Shown here: positions 1 through 9,214 of the stretch, piece by piece
Layout of the letters: every line of letters begins with the position of its first letter
How positions within the stretch are numbered: position 1 is the stretch's first letter
From: Paracoccus sediminis
GTDB lineage: Bacteria; Pseudomonadota; Alphaproteobacteria; Rhodobacterales; Rhodobacteraceae
NCBI RefSeq assembly: GCF_900188295.1
Contig: NZ_FZNM01000014.1
Coordinates: forward strand, 1 to 64,000
Length of the DNA: 64,000 bases
Direction of reading: 5' to 3'
Notes under the pieces: model-generated
The model's input: only the letters and a program-made list of their open reading frames with translations
The model's database searches: none
Told to the model about the DNA's origin: nothing
Position numbers and translations under genes: made by a program

Positions 1-98
1 CCGCCCTGCACGCCGACCGCGACGGCACCGTCAAGGCCATCCACGTCAAACCAGGAGAACAGATCGACGCAAAGGATTTGTTGGTCGAGGTGGAGTGA
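1..98 (+). CDS. C-terminal end of a biotin-dependent carboxylase, probably pyruvate carboxylase (partial)
   Basis: The reading frame enters from the left edge (first full codon at base 3) and stops with TGA at 96-98, leaving 31 residues. They read as the last strands of a biotinyl carrier domain: a DGTVKAIHVKPGEQIDAKDL segment followed by LVEVE. The biotinylated lysine would lie just outside the window. The PGxQIDAKDLL wording is more typical of the pyruvate carboxylase C-terminus than of acetyl- or propionyl-CoA carboxylase carrier subunits, so anaplerotic pyruvate carboxylase is the likeliest parent enzyme. The family assignment is good; the exact enzyme is inferred from a short tail. Confidence 0.6.
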   Translation, partial: ALHADRDGTVKAIHVKPGEQIDAKDLLVEVE

Positions 99-116
99 GA
101 CGGAGCGCCGCGGCCC

Positions 117-1514
117 CTACAGAAGGGTCGCGGCGATCAGCACCCACAGAGTCAGGGCCGTGGCGGTGGCCAAGGCGTAAAGTCCGTTCCATGCCATTCC
201 GGCATGGCGGGCCTCGACCCCGCCCAGCTTGCCCACCAGCAGCACCGATGCCGTGAACGGCGAGGTGTTGCCGCTGATCGCCCATCCCCCGGTGATGGCG
301 ATGACCATGGCGGTGGGGTGGACACCCAGAACGGCGGGCGCGGGCAACAGCGGCACCAGCAGCGACACGGCCAGAATCGGGTTCATGCCGATCTGCCCGG
401 TCAGCGGGATGATCCAGATCAGACCCGCCAGAATCACCATGGGCGGGATCGCCGACATGTCCGGCCCATGTGCCTGCATGATCGGCACCAGCAGCCAGGA
501 TCCCAGGCTGCCGATAAAGCCCGCCATGAACAACAGAACGATCTCGCCCCGGTAATTCGCCAGGTCGCGGGCGGCGAACCGGCCGATGCGGGCGGCCAGG
601 GTGGCGACGCGCCCGCCGGGGGCGGGGGGCTGGACCAGCACCCAGGCCATCGCGACCAGCGGCACCATTGTCATGACCGCGCCGGTGACGGCCACGCCGG
701 TGGCCAGATGCAGCGCCAAGACGCCGCCGACCACGACGGCCAGCAGCACCAGCAGCGGGCGCAGGCGCAGCAGCCAACCGTCGGTTTCGGCCATGCGCAT
801 CGGAGGCGGGGCGGAAAGCCGCGGCTTGAAGATCGTGTCCAGTCCCCAGCCGATGCCGATCATCAGCGCGGTGCCGACCATGCAGAACGCGGCCGCCCCC
901 GACCACGAGGCGCCCTTTACCACCGACAGGGTAACGGCCATCGACAAGGCCATGGGCGACCAGCACAGCGTCGAGGCAAAGCCCCGTTGAACCGCCACCA
1001 GCATCCGGCGCAGGCGGTGGCGGCGCAACTCCTCGTTGCCCTCGCGCGCGGTGCTTTCGGCGGCAAGCCCGCCCAGCAGAGAGATCGCGCCATACAGCAG
1101 GATCAGCCCGAACAGGTGCCCGCCCAGCGTCAGCGCCAGATAGCGGCGCCCCGGCGGCTGGCGGGCCAGAAAGCGCCCGCATTCCAGGATCGCCTGCGAC
1201 CCCATGGCCGCGCTGCGCAGGGCGGACAGCGCCGTGAACAGCGCGATGATGAAGCCGCCGCGCGTCAGGGCGGTCAGCGTGGCCTGCGCCCAGTCGGGCC
1301 GGGTCGCGGCCGCCCAGGCGATCAGGGCGACGCCCACGACGACAAAGGCCAGCCGGGATAGGGGCTGGGTCAGCGAAAACAACGCCAGGGCCGCGATCAG
1401 CAGCAGTGCCGCGATGATCGCCATGCCCTGTCCCGCCCCGTATTGATGCGGGATTGTCGCCAGCAACGCGCAGGCCGTCAGAATGCCGCCGATCTGGGCG
1501 CTGCGTGGGGGCAT
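117..1514 (-). CDS. Predicted multi-pass inner-membrane permease of unknown substrate
   Basis: This is a 465-residue, very hydrophobic protein with about 11-12 predicted membrane spans. It has two halves joined by a polar loop near residue 245 (KPRLSAPPPMRMAETDG). Conserved-looking segments include an LTGQIGMNPILA stretch and a GGWAISGNTSPFTAS stretch in the second half; such broken-helix Asn/Gly/Ser motifs are common in the ion-transporter (IT) superfamily of anion and C4-dicarboxylate carriers. It lies tail-to-tail with the carboxylase gene, 18 bases away. I do not recognise a specific family, so the transport role is inferred from topology only. Confidence 0.6.
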   Translation of the reverse strand: MPPRSAQIGGILTACALLATIPHQYGAGQGMAIIAALLLIAALALFSLTQPLSRLAFVVVGVALIAWAAATRPDWAQATLTALTRGGFIIALFTALSALRSAAMGSQAILECGRFLARQPPGRRYLALTLGGHLFGLILLYGAISLLGGLAAESTAREGNEELRRHRLRRMLVAVQRGFASTLCWSPMALSMAVTLSVVKGASWSGAAAFCMVGTALMIGIGWGLDTIFKPRLSAPPPMRMAETDGWLLRLRPLLVLLAVVVGGVLALHLATGVAVTGAVMTMVPLVAMAWVLVQPPAPGGRVATLAARIGRFAARDLANYRGEIVLLFMAGFIGSLGSWLLVPIMQAHGPDMSAIPPMVILAGLIWIIPLTGQIGMNPILAVSLLVPLLPAPAVLGVHPTAMVIAITGGWAISGNTSPFTASVLLVGKLGGVEARHAGMAWNGLYALATATALTLWVLIAATLL

Positions 1515-1575
1515 GGCGACTCCTGCCTTGGCCGGTCAGCCTGCCATAGCCCCGCCTTGCAGGACGCGCAATTCG

Positions 1576-3090
1576 TCACCCGCCCGCGACGAATGGCAGG
1601 CGATAGCTGATCGCCTCGGCCAGATGGGGCGCGCGCACGGCGGCGGATCCGGCCAGGTCGGCGATGGTGCGGGCGGTGCGCAGGATGCGGTGATAGCCGC
1701 GCGCGGTCAGGCCCAGCCGTTCGGACGCCCTCAGGATCAGCGCCCGGCCTTCGTCGTCCGGCGCGGCGATCCGGTCCAGCAGGCCGCCCGCGGCCTCGGC
1801 ATTGACGCGCACTTGGCGGTGATCGCGGAACCGCGCCGCCTGCACGTCGCGCGCCGCCGCCACCCGCGCGGCGACCTGCGCGGACGTGTCCCCGCCCGAA
1901 GGCAGTTCCAGGTCCATGAAGCCGACCGCCGGAACCTCCAGCCGCAGGTCGAAGCGGTCCATCAGCGGGCCGGAAATCTTGCCCATGTAATCGCCGCCGC
2001 ACACCGGCGCGCGCGAACAGGCGCGGGCGGCGTCGGCCAGATAGCCGCAGCGGCAGGGGTTGGCGGCGGCGATCAGCAGGAAGCGGCACGGGTATCGGAT
2101 ATGGGCGTTGGCGCGGGCGACCACGACCTCTCCGGTCTCGATGGGCTGGCGCAGGGTTTCCAGCACCTGCCGGGGGAATTCGGGGAATTCGTCCATGAAC
2201 AGGACGCCGTTATGGGCCAGGCTGATCTCTCCCGGCTTGGCGCCGCGCCCGCCGCCGACGATGGCGGCCATGGACGCGGTGTGGTGCGGTTCGCGGAACG
2301 GCGCGCGGCGGGATATGCCGCCATCGTCCAGCGTGCCCGCCAGCGAATGGATCATCGACGTTTCCAGGGCCTCGGCCGCGCCCAGGGGCGGCATCAGGCC
2401 GGGCAGGCGGGCGGCCAGCATCGACTTGCCCGCGCCCGGAGGCCCGACCATCAGCAGGTGGTGACGCCCGGCGGCGGCGATTTCCAGGGCGCGCTTGGCG
2501 CGTTCCTGGCCCTTCACCTCGGACAGGCAGCCGCCGGTGATCGCGCCGTCGATCATGCCGGGTTGCGAGCGGGACAGGGGCGCGCGGTCGGTCAGGTGGT
2601 CGATCACCTCGCGCAGGGTGGCGGGGGCCAGCACCGGGACGGAATCGACCCAGGCGGCTTCCGGCCCGCAGGCGCGCGGGCAGATCAGCGCCCGGTCATC
2701 CTCGGCCGCGGCCATGGCGGCGGGCAGGGCGCCCGTCACCGCGACCAGCCGCCCGTCCAGCGCCAGTTCGCCCAGCGCCACGCAGCGCGACAGTTCGTCG
2801 TTCGGAATGATTTCCAACGCGGCCAGGATCGCCAGGGCGATGGGAAGGTCGAAATGCGACCCCTCCTTGGGCAGGTCGGCGGGCGACAGGTTCACGGTCA
2901 GGCGGCGGTTCGGCATGGCGATGGACAGCGCGCCGAACGCCGCCTTGACGCGTTCGCGCGCCTCGGTGACGGCCTTGTCGGGCAGGCCGACGATGGCAAA
3001 GCCGGGCAGGCCCGCCGCGACCGAACACTGAACCTCGACCAGACGCGCCTCGATCCCCTCGAACGCGACCGAATAGGCGATCGCGACCAT
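1576..3090 (-). CDS. comM: ComM/YifB family Mg-chelatase-like AAA+ ATPase
   Basis: The protein has 504 residues, the normal ComM length. ComM is a hexameric helicase that promotes branch migration when incoming single-stranded DNA recombines with the chromosome during natural transformation. The N-terminal Lon-like domain (about 1-170) is followed by a Walker A GPPGAGKS near 216-223 and a Walker B LFMDEF near 297-302. A cysteine cluster NPCRCG...C...C near 341-360 and the C-terminal Mg-chelatase domain complete it. The ATG at 3090 is preceded by a good AAGGGGA ribosome site. A CtrA-type site lies 43-58 bases upstream, fitting the CtrA control of competence and gene-transfer-agent uptake genes described in Rhodobacter. 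Confidence 0.93.
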   Translation of the reverse strand: MVAIAYSVAFEGIEARLVEVQCSVAAGLPGFAIVGLPDKAVTEARERVKAAFGALSIAMPNRRLTVNLSPADLPKEGSHFDLPIALAILAALEIIPNDELSRCVALGELALDGRLVAVTGALPAAMAAAEDDRALICPRACGPEAAWVDSVPVLAPATLREVIDHLTDRAPLSRSQPGMIDGAITGGCLSEVKGQERAKRALEIAAAGRHHLLMVGPPGAGKSMLAARLPGLMPPLGAAEALETSMIHSLAGTLDDGGISRRAPFREPHHTASMAAIVGGGRGAKPGEISLAHNGVLFMDEFPEFPRQVLETLRQPIETGEVVVARANAHIRYPCRFLLIAAANPCRCGYLADAARACSRAPVCGGDYMGKISGPLMDRFDLRLEVPAVGFMDLELPSGGDTSAQVAARVAAARDVQAARFRDHRQVRVNAEAAGGLLDRIAAPDDEGRALILRASERLGLTARGYHRILRTARTIADLAGSAAVRAPHLAEAISYRLPFVAGG

Positions 3091-3132
3091 GGCATCCCCT
3101 TCAATCTCTGGGGGATGGTTAACGCGCCGGAT

Positions 3133-3148
3133 TTAAGGAATGGTTAAC
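3133..3148 (-). promoter_or_regulatory. Candidate CtrA binding site (TTAA-N7-TTAA)
   Basis: The + strand reads TTAAGGAATGGTTAAC, an exact match to the full CtrA consensus TTAA-N7-TTAA(C). A further TTAA at 3119-3122 is part of a direct repeat in which ATGGTTAACG followed by GCCGGAT-like sequence occurs twice, about 25 bases apart. The site lies between comM (start 3090, minus) and coaBC (start 3217, plus). Its position suits activation of a comM promoter about 20 bases ahead of the gene. The motif match is observed; binding by CtrA is inferred. Confidence 0.6.
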
Positions 3149-3160
3149 GGGCCGGATCGG

Positions 3161-3189
3161 TTGCGGCAGCGACAAGGGGTGGCTATGTG
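3161..3189 (+). promoter_or_regulatory. Predicted sigma-70-type promoter of coaBC and the suf operon
   Basis: The -35 element is TTGCGG (3161-3166) and the -10 element TATGTG (3184-3189), with a 17-bp spacer. The predicted transcript start near 3196 leaves a leader of about 20 bases before the coaBC start. Confidence 0.45.
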
Positions 3190-3216
3190 TCCGGCGCGTA
3201 TTATCAAGGGACCATG

Positions 3217-4452
3217 ATGAACGGCAAGCGCATCCTGTTGATCGTCGGCGGCGGCATCGCGGCCATGAAGATCCCCCGGCTGATCCGCCTGATCCGGGCC
3301 GAGGGCGCCGCCGTGACCCCGGTCCTGACGCAGGCGGGCGCACAGTTCACCACCGCGATGACGGTATCGGTTCTGGCCGGAGAGGCCGCGCACGAGGGCC
3401 TGTGGGACATCGCGGCCGAGGCCGAGATCGGCCATATCCAGCTGTCGCGCAACGCCGACCTGGTGGTGGTGGCCCCCGCCACGGCCGATCTGCTGGCCAA
3501 GATGGCGCAGGGACTGGCGGACGATCTGGCGTCCACCCTGCTGCTGGCCACCGACAAGCGGGTTCTGGTCGCGCCCGCGATGAACGTGCGGATGTGGCAT
3601 CATCCCGCGACCCAGCGCAACCTGCGGACCTTGCGCGACGACGGCATCCTGTGTGTCGGTCCCGAGGACGGCGACATGGCCTGCGGGGAATACGGCACGG
3701 GCCGGATGTCGGAACCCGAGGCGATCCTGGCCGCGATCCGCGCGGAACTGGCCCCCCAGGCACCGCTGAAGCTGCTGCCCGAAGCGCAGGTCCGGCCGGG
3801 CGCGCTGTCGGGACGGCATGTGATCGTCACATCCGGTCCGACGCATGAACCCATCGATCCGGTGCGTTACATCGCCAACCGATCCTCGGGCGCGCAGGGG
3901 GCCGCGATCGCCGCCGCGCTGCGCGATCTGGGCGCACGGGTCAGTTTCGTCACCGGCCCGGCCGAGGTTCCGCCGCCGGAAGGAGTCGAGGTGATCCGCG
4001 TCCAGACCGCCCGGCAGATGCGCGATGCGGTGGAATCGGCGCTGCCTGCCGATGCGGCGGTGATGGCGGCGGCGGTGGCGGACTGGCGGATCCGCAATTC
4101 GTCGGCCCGGAAGCTGAAGAAGGATGGGACCGGCAAGCCGCCATCGCTGGAAATGACCGAAAATCCCGACATCCTGGCCTGGATCAGCCAGCCGGATGCC
4201 CGCCGCCCCCGGCTGGTCGTGGGCTTTGCCGCCGAAACCAACGACGTGGTGGCCCATGCCACCGACAAGCGGCTGCGCAAGGGCTGCGACTGGATTGTCG
4301 CCAACGATGTCAGCGAAGGCACCGCCATCATGGGCGGCACGGAAAACGCCGTCACCGTCATCACCGAGGAAGGGGCCGAGGACTGGCCCCGGATGGCCAA
4401 GGACGCCGTGGCCCGCAAGCTGGCCCAAAAGATCGCGGACGCCCTGGGATGA
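3217..4452 (+). CDS. coaBC: Bifunctional phosphopantothenoylcysteine decarboxylase / phosphopantothenate-cysteine ligase
   Basis: CoaBC makes 4'-phosphopantetheine for coenzyme A in two steps: CTP-dependent ligation of cysteine to 4'-phosphopantothenate, then FMN-dependent decarboxylation. The protein has 411 residues from the start chosen. The CoaC half (1-180) shows the catalytic His in IGHIQLSR (about 73), the PAMN motif (120-123) and the substrate-flap Cys in ACGEYGTGRM (about 156). The CoaB half follows, with a Rossmann-like SGPTHEPIDPVRYIANRSSG stretch and the RKLKKD lysines. ATG 3217 has AAGGG six bases ahead; ATG 3214 and 3187 are alternatives. The stop overlaps the next ATG (ATGA), so it heads the Fe-S assembly operon, an unusual partner. 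Confidence 0.93.
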   Translation: MNGKRILLIVGGGIAAMKIPRLIRLIRAEGAAVTPVLTQAGAQFTTAMTVSVLAGEAAHEGLWDIAAEAEIGHIQLSRNADLVVVAPATADLLAKMAQGLADDLASTLLLATDKRVLVAPAMNVRMWHHPATQRNLRTLRDDGILCVGPEDGDMACGEYGTGRMSEPEAILAAIRAELAPQAPLKLLPEAQVRPGALSGRHVIVTSGPTHEPIDPVRYIANRSSGAQGAAIAAALRDLGARVSFVTGPAEVPPPEGVEVIRVQTARQMRDAVESALPADAAVMAAAVADWRIRNSSARKLKKDGTGKPPSLEMTENPDILAWISQPDARRPRLVVGFAAETNDVVAHATDKRLRKGCDWIVANDVSEGTAIMGGTENAVTVITEEGAEDWPRMAKDAVARKLAQKIADALG

Positions 4453-5489
4453 GAACCTATCTGGACTGGAACGCCACCACCCCCCTGCGCCCCGAGGCCA
4501 AGGCCGCGATGCGCGAGGGAATGGAGATCGTGGGCAACCCGTCGTCCGTCCATACCGAAGGGCGGGCGGCCAAGATGGCGATGGAACGCGCCCGCGAAGA
4601 ACTGGCGGCCGCCCTGGGGGCGGAGGGCGCGGACGTGATCTTCACCTCGGGCACGACCGAGGCTGCGGCCATGGTGCTGGCGGGCCGGGGCATCCATTGC
4701 GCGCCGGTCGAACACAGCGCGATCAAGGTCTGGTGCGATCAGGATCTGGCGGTGAACCGCGACGGCATCGTCACCGTGACCGATCCCGCACAGGCCAGCC
4801 TGCAACTGGCCAACAACGAAACCGGCGTCATCCAGACGCTGCCGGAGGGGCTGGGGTCCAGCGACCTGACCCAAGCGTTCGGCAAGGTGCCCTTTGCCTT
4901 CAACTGGCTGGGCGTCACGGCGGGCTTTGTCAGCGCGCACAAGCTGGGCGGTCCCAAGGGCGTCGGCGCGCTGATCGTCAAGCGCGGCACCGATGTCCAG
5001 GCGATAATTCGCGGCGGCGGCCAGGAACAGGGTCGGCGCGGCGGGACCGAGAATCTGATCGGCATTCTCGGCTTTGCCGCCGCCGCCGCCGCCGCACAGC
5101 GCGAACTGGACGAGGGCCTGTGGGATCAGGTGGCCGCGCGCCGCGACGCGTTGGAGGATCGGCTGCTGGCCGCAGCGCCGGGTGCGATGATCGCCGGAAA
5201 GGGCGCCAGGCGCTTGCCGAACACCACCTGCCTTCTTACATCGGTCTGGAAGGGTGAAACCCAGGTCATGCAGATGGATCTGGCGGGCTTTGCGATCTCG
5301 GCAGGGTCGGCCTGTTCCTCGGGCAAGGTCCGGGCCAGCGGCGTTTTGCAAGCGATGGGTTTCGACGATAAGGCCGCGCAGTCGGCAATTCGGATTTCCA
5401 TAAGCCCGGCTTTGGGCGACGATCAGGTGAACCGATTTGCGGATGCGTGGGAAAGCGCGTATTCACGCTGGCGCGAACGGAACGGCTAG
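4449..5489 (+). CDS. Group I (NifS/IscS-like) cysteine desulfurase
   Basis: This is a pyridoxal-phosphate enzyme of aminotransferase class V that removes sulfur from cysteine as a persulfide for Fe-S cluster assembly. The 346 residues include the PLP-stacking His of APVEHSAIK (about 89), the Schiff-base Lys of SAHKLGGPKG (about 165) and the catalytic Cys in SAGSACSSGKV (about 289), on the longer group I type of loop. It is shorter than IscS (about 400 residues), and the stretch between NNETG and the SDLTQ segment is about ten residues shorter than usual. The start overlaps the coaBC stop, and sufB follows after 30 bases. It is the first of two desulfurases in the operon; SufS is the other. 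Confidence 0.88.
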   Translation: MRTYLDWNATTPLRPEAKAAMREGMEIVGNPSSVHTEGRAAKMAMERAREELAAALGAEGADVIFTSGTTEAAAMVLAGRGIHCAPVEHSAIKVWCDQDLAVNRDGIVTVTDPAQASLQLANNETGVIQTLPEGLGSSDLTQAFGKVPFAFNWLGVTAGFVSAHKLGGPKGVGALIVKRGTDVQAIIRGGGQEQGRRGGTENLIGILGFAAAAAAAQRELDEGLWDQVAARRDALEDRLLAAAPGAMIAGKGARRLPNTTCLLTSVWKGETQVMQMDLAGFAISAGSACSSGKVRASGVLQAMGFDDKAAQSAIRISISPALGDDQVNRFADAWESAYSRWRERNG

Positions 5490-5519
5490 GCCACCACCCG
5501 GCCCGAGGAAGGACTTGGA

Positions 5520-7040
5520 ATGACCGCAACCATCGATCTTGACGTGCGCGAGGGCGTTGACCGCGAGACGGTCGAAACCGTGCAGAACATGGGCAGCTAC
5601 AAGTACGGCTGGGATACCGAGATCGAGATGGACTATGCCCCCAAGGGGCTAAACGAGGACATCGTCCGCCTGATTTCGCAAAAGAACGAAGAACCCCAGT
5701 GGATGCTGGAATGGCGGCTGGAGGCGTTCCGCCGCTGGCAGACCATGACCGAGCCGAAATGGGCGATGCTGAACTATCCGGTCATCGACTATCAGGACCA
5801 GTATTACTATGCCCGCCCCAAAAGCATGGAGGTCAAGCCCAAGTCGCTGGACGAGGTGGACCCCAAGCTGCTGGCCACCTATGAAAAGCTGGGTATCCCG
5901 CTGAAGGAGCAGATGATCCTGGCCGGGGTAGAGGGCGCCGAGGATGCGCCCGCAGAGGGGCGCCGGGTGGCCGTCGATGCGGTGTTCGATTCCGTGTCGG
6001 TGGGCACGACCTTCAAGGACGAGCTGGCCAAGGCGGGCGTGATCTTCTGTTCGATCAGCGAGGCGATCCGCGAGCATCCCGAACTGGTAAAGAAGTATCT
6101 GGGCAGCGTGGTGCCGCAATCGGACAACTTCTTCGCCACGCTGAACAGCGCGGTGTTTTCGGACGGGTCATTCGTCTATGTTCCCAAGGGGGTGACATGC
6201 CCGATGGAACTGTCCACCTATTTCCGCATCAACGCGGAAAACACCGGTCAGTTCGAACGCACGCTTATCATTGCCGATCAAGGGTCTTATGTCAGCTATC
6301 TGGAAGGCTGCACGGCGCCCAAGCGCGACACGAACCAGCTTCACGCGGCGGTCGTGGAAATCGTCATCCTGCAAGATGCCGAGGTGAAATACTCGACCGT
6401 CCAGAACTGGTTTCCCGGCGACGAGGAAGGCCGCGGCGGCATCTATAACTTCGTCACCAAGCGCGCCGACTGCCGCGAGGCGCGGGCCAAGGTGATGTGG
6501 ACGCAGGTGGAAACGGGATCGGCGATCACCTGGAAATATCCGTCCTGCATCCTGCGCGGCGACGAATCCCAGGGCGAGTTCTATTCCATCGCCATCGCCA
6601 ACAACATGCAGCAGGCCGATACCGGAACCAAGATGATCCATCTTGGCAGGAATACCCGGTCGCGCATTGTTTCCAAAGGAATTTCTGCGGGCCGCGCGCA
6701 GAACACCTATCGCGGGCTGGTGTCGATGCACCCGCGCGCGGCCAACAGCCGCAACTATACCCAGTGCGACAGCCTGCTGATCGGCGACAAGTGCGGCGCG
6801 CATACCGTGCCCTATATCGAGGTCAAGAACACCTCCAGCCGCGTGGAACACGAGGCCACGACCAGCAAGGTCGATGACGACCAGCTGTTCTATTGCCGCA
6901 GCCGCGGCATGGACGAGGAGGAGGCCGTGGCCCTGGTCGTCAACGGTTTCTGCCGCGAGGTCTTGCAGGCGCTGCCCATGGAATTCGCCATGGAGGCGCA
7001 GTCGCTGGTCGCCATTTCGCTGGAAGGCTCGGTCGGCTGA
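5520..7040 (+). CDS. sufB: Fe-S cluster assembly scaffold protein SufB
   Basis: SufB is the scaffold on which the SufBC2D complex builds [4Fe-4S] clusters in the cytoplasm. The 506-residue length is normal for the family. The characteristic beta-helix core is present, with the segments [33 protein letters not shown] and HAAVVEIV, and the C-terminal [21 protein letters not shown] motif that is also seen in SufD. A ribosome site GAGGAAGGAC lies ahead of ATG 5520. It is followed by a 67-base gap and sufC. Confidence 0.97.
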   Translation: MTATIDLDVREGVDRETVETVQNMGSYKYGWDTEIEMDYAPKGLNEDIVRLISQKNEEPQWMLEWRLEAFRRWQTMTEPKWAMLNYPVIDYQDQYYYARPKSMEVKPKSLDEVDPKLLATYEKLGIPLKEQMILAGVEGAEDAPAEGRRVAVDAVFDSVSVGTTFKDELAKAGVIFCSISEAIREHPELVKKYLGSVVPQSDNFFATLNSAVFSDGSFVYVPKGVTCPMELSTYFRINAENTGQFERTLIIADQGSYVSYLEGCTAPKRDTNQLHAAVVEIVILQDAEVKYSTVQNWFPGDEEGRGGIYNFVTKRADCREARAKVMWTQVETGSAITWKYPSCILRGDESQGEFYSIAIANNMQQADTGTKMIHLGRNTRSRIVSKGISAGRAQNTYRGLVSMHPRAANSRNYTQCDSLLIGDKCGAHTVPYIEVKNTSSRVEHEATTSKVDDDQLFYCRSRGMDEEEAVALVVNGFCREVLQALPMEFAMEAQSLVAISLEGSVG

Positions 7041-7107
7041 CCGCGGAAAACAATTTGATGATGGTGCCGGACGGCTGGCACCGCCGCCACCATCTAATGA
7101 GGAAAAG

Positions 7108-7863
7108 ATGCTGAAAATCGACAACTTGCACGTCAAGCTCGAGGAAGAGGACAAGCAGATCCTGAAGGGTCTGTCGCTGGAGGTTCCGGCCGGTCAGGTC
7201 CATGCCATCATGGGTCCGAACGGGTCGGGCAAATCCACGCTGTCCTATGTCCTGTCGGGCCGCGACGGCTATGACGTCACCGAAGGATCGGCCAGCCTGG
7301 ACGGCGAAAGCCTGCTGGACATGGAACCCGAGGAACGCGCCGCTGCGGGCCTGTTCCTGGCCTTCCAGTATCCGGTCGAGATCCCCGGCGTGGGCAACAT
7401 GACCTTTCTGCGGACGGCGGTGAACGCGCAGCGCAAGGCGCGCGGGCAGGACGAGCTGTCCTCGGGCGATTTCCTGAAACTGGTGCGCGCCAAGGCGGCG
7501 GAATTGCAGATCAGCCCCGACATGCTGAAGCGCCCGGTCAACGTGGGCTTTTCGGGCGGCGAGAAAAAGCGCAACGAGATCCTGCAAATGGCCATGCTGG
7601 AACCGCGCATGTGCATCATGGACGAAACGGATTCGGGCCTGGACGTGGACGCGATGCGGCTGGTGTCCGACGGCGTGAACGCGCTGCGCAGCCCGGACCG
7701 CAGTTTCCTGGTCATCACCCATTACCAGCGGCTGCTGAACCACATCCAGCCGGACGTGGTGCACATCATGGCCGACGGCCGCATCGTCAAGTCCGGCGGG
7801 CCGGAACTGGCCTTGCAGGTCGAACAGGAAGGCTATGGCGATCTGCTGTCGGAGGCCCGCTGA
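7108..7863 (+). CDS. sufC: Fe-S cluster assembly ATPase SufC
   Basis: SufC is the ABC-type ATPase that drives conformational change in SufBC2D. The 251 residues show Walker A GPNGSGKST (36-44), the Q-loop AFQYPVEIPG, an ABC signature FSGGEKKRNE and Walker B MCIMDETDSGLD, the last being the variant wording typical of SufC. I chose ATG 7108 because it gives the standard SufC N-terminus (MLKIDNLHVK) and has GAGGAAAAG just ahead. Its stop overlaps the sufD start (TGATG). Confidence 0.96.
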   Translation: MLKIDNLHVKLEEEDKQILKGLSLEVPAGQVHAIMGPNGSGKSTLSYVLSGRDGYDVTEGSASLDGESLLDMEPEERAAAGLFLAFQYPVEIPGVGNMTFLRTAVNAQRKARGQDELSSGDFLKLVRAKAAELQISPDMLKRPVNVGFSGGEKKRNEILQMAMLEPRMCIMDETDSGLDVDAMRLVSDGVNALRSPDRSFLVITHYQRLLNHIQPDVVHIMADGRIVKSGGPELALQVEQEGYGDLLSEAR

Positions 7864-9194
7864 TGGCGGATCTTGCAGTCAGGACCAAGGACCAGACGCC
7901 CTCGATCGAAGGGGCGCCGAAGCCTGCCGGCGCGCTTGATGCGCGGCTGGCGGCGCTGAACCTGCCGCAGGGCGGCTTTGCGGCGGCGCGTCAGGACGCG
8001 GCGGCGCGGTTGCGCGAGATGGGTCTGCCCGGTCCGCGCGACGAATACTGGCGCTATACCGACCCGCGCCGCTTCAACGCGCCGGCCCCCGCGGCCCTGC
8101 CGATCCCGCAGGCGGACGAAACGCCGCTGTTCGACGGCTTGGACAAGCTGACCCTGGTGTTCGTGGACGGCGCTTTTGACAAGGCCGCCTCGGACGATCT
8201 GGCGTTGCAGGGCGTCGAGATCGCGACCCTGGCCCAGGCCGACGCGGGCAAGGGCTGGGCCGGCGATCTGTATGGCGTGCTGGAGGCCAGGGGCCAGAAG
8301 CCCGTCAAGCGGCCCTTTGCGGCGCTGAATACGGCCTATGCGCGCGACGGCCTGCTGATTCGCGTGACCGCCACCCCTGCCAAGCCGATCCATGTGGTTC
8401 ACCGCCGCGGCACGACCGATGCGGACGCGATGTGGCATCATGTCATCCGCATAGAGCGGGGCGCCGAGCTGACCTTGCTGGAAACCGGCATGTCGGGCGC
8501 CCGCTCGAACAGCGTGATCGAGGTGGATGTGGCCGAAGGCGGCACGTTCCACCATGTCGCCTCGAAGCGCGCGGCCGATCCCAGGGTCGGCATCGGCCAC
8601 ATCTTCGCCCGTGTCGCGGCGCAGGCGCAGTTCAAGTCCTTTGCCCTGTCGGTCAACGGCACGACGATGCGCAACGAAACCGTCATCGACATCGCGGGCG
8701 ACGATGCCGTGGCCCATGTCGCCGCCGCCGTCTTGGGCGATGGGGAACGGGCGCCGTTCCATCACGACGATACGGTCTTCATCACCCACGGGGCCGAACG
8801 CTGCGAAAGCCGCCAGGTGTTCAAGAAGGTGCTGAAGAACGGCGCGACCGGCGTATTCCAGGGCAAGATCCTGGTCAGGCCCGGCGCGCAGAAGACCGAC
8901 GGCTATCAGATCAGCCAGGCCCTGCTGCTGGACGAACGCAGCCAGTTCCTGGCCAAGCCGGAACTGGAAATCTATGCCGACGACGTGAAATGCTCGCACG
9001 GCTCGACCACCGGCGCCATCGATGACGAGGCGCTGTTCTATCTCCGCTCTCGGGGGGTGCCGCGGGAACGGGCCATCGTGTTCCTGGTCTTGTCCTTTCT
9101 CGCCGATGCTCTGGCCGAGGTCGAGGACGACGGTATCCGCGACCGCATCTATGAACGGCTTGACGTGTGGCTGACGCTGAACGCGGTGCAATAA
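7863..9194 (+). CDS. sufD: Fe-S cluster assembly protein SufD
   Basis: SufD is the SufB paralogue that completes the SufBC2D scaffold and is needed for iron entry. The 443-residue protein has a variable N-terminus containing the DEYWRYTDPRRF motif and a beta-helix middle. The C-terminal block reads DDVKCSHGSTTGAIDDEALFYLRSRGVPRERA in outline: the conserved Cys-His pair, then the SufB/D family ending. ATG 7863 overlaps the sufC stop, indicating translational coupling. Confidence 0.95.
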   Translation: MADLAVRTKDQTPSIEGAPKPAGALDARLAALNLPQGGFAAARQDAAARLREMGLPGPRDEYWRYTDPRRFNAPAPAALPIPQADETPLFDGLDKLTLVFVDGAFDKAASDDLALQGVEIATLAQADAGKGWAGDLYGVLEARGQKPVKRPFAALNTAYARDGLLIRVTATPAKPIHVVHRRGTTDADAMWHHVIRIERGAELTLLETGMSGARSNSVIEVDVAEGGTFHHVASKRAADPRVGIGHIFARVAAQAQFKSFALSVNGTTMRNETVIDIAGDDAVAHVAAAVLGDGERAPFHHDDTVFITHGAERCESRQVFKKVLKNGATGVFQGKILVRPGAQKTDGYQISQALLLDERSQFLAKPELEIYADDVKCSHGSTTGAIDDEALFYLRSRGVPRERAIVFLVLSFLADALAEVEDDGIRDRIYERLDVWLTLNAVQ

Positions 9195-9214
9195 AGTCGC
9201 TGCCGGGGGGCATC

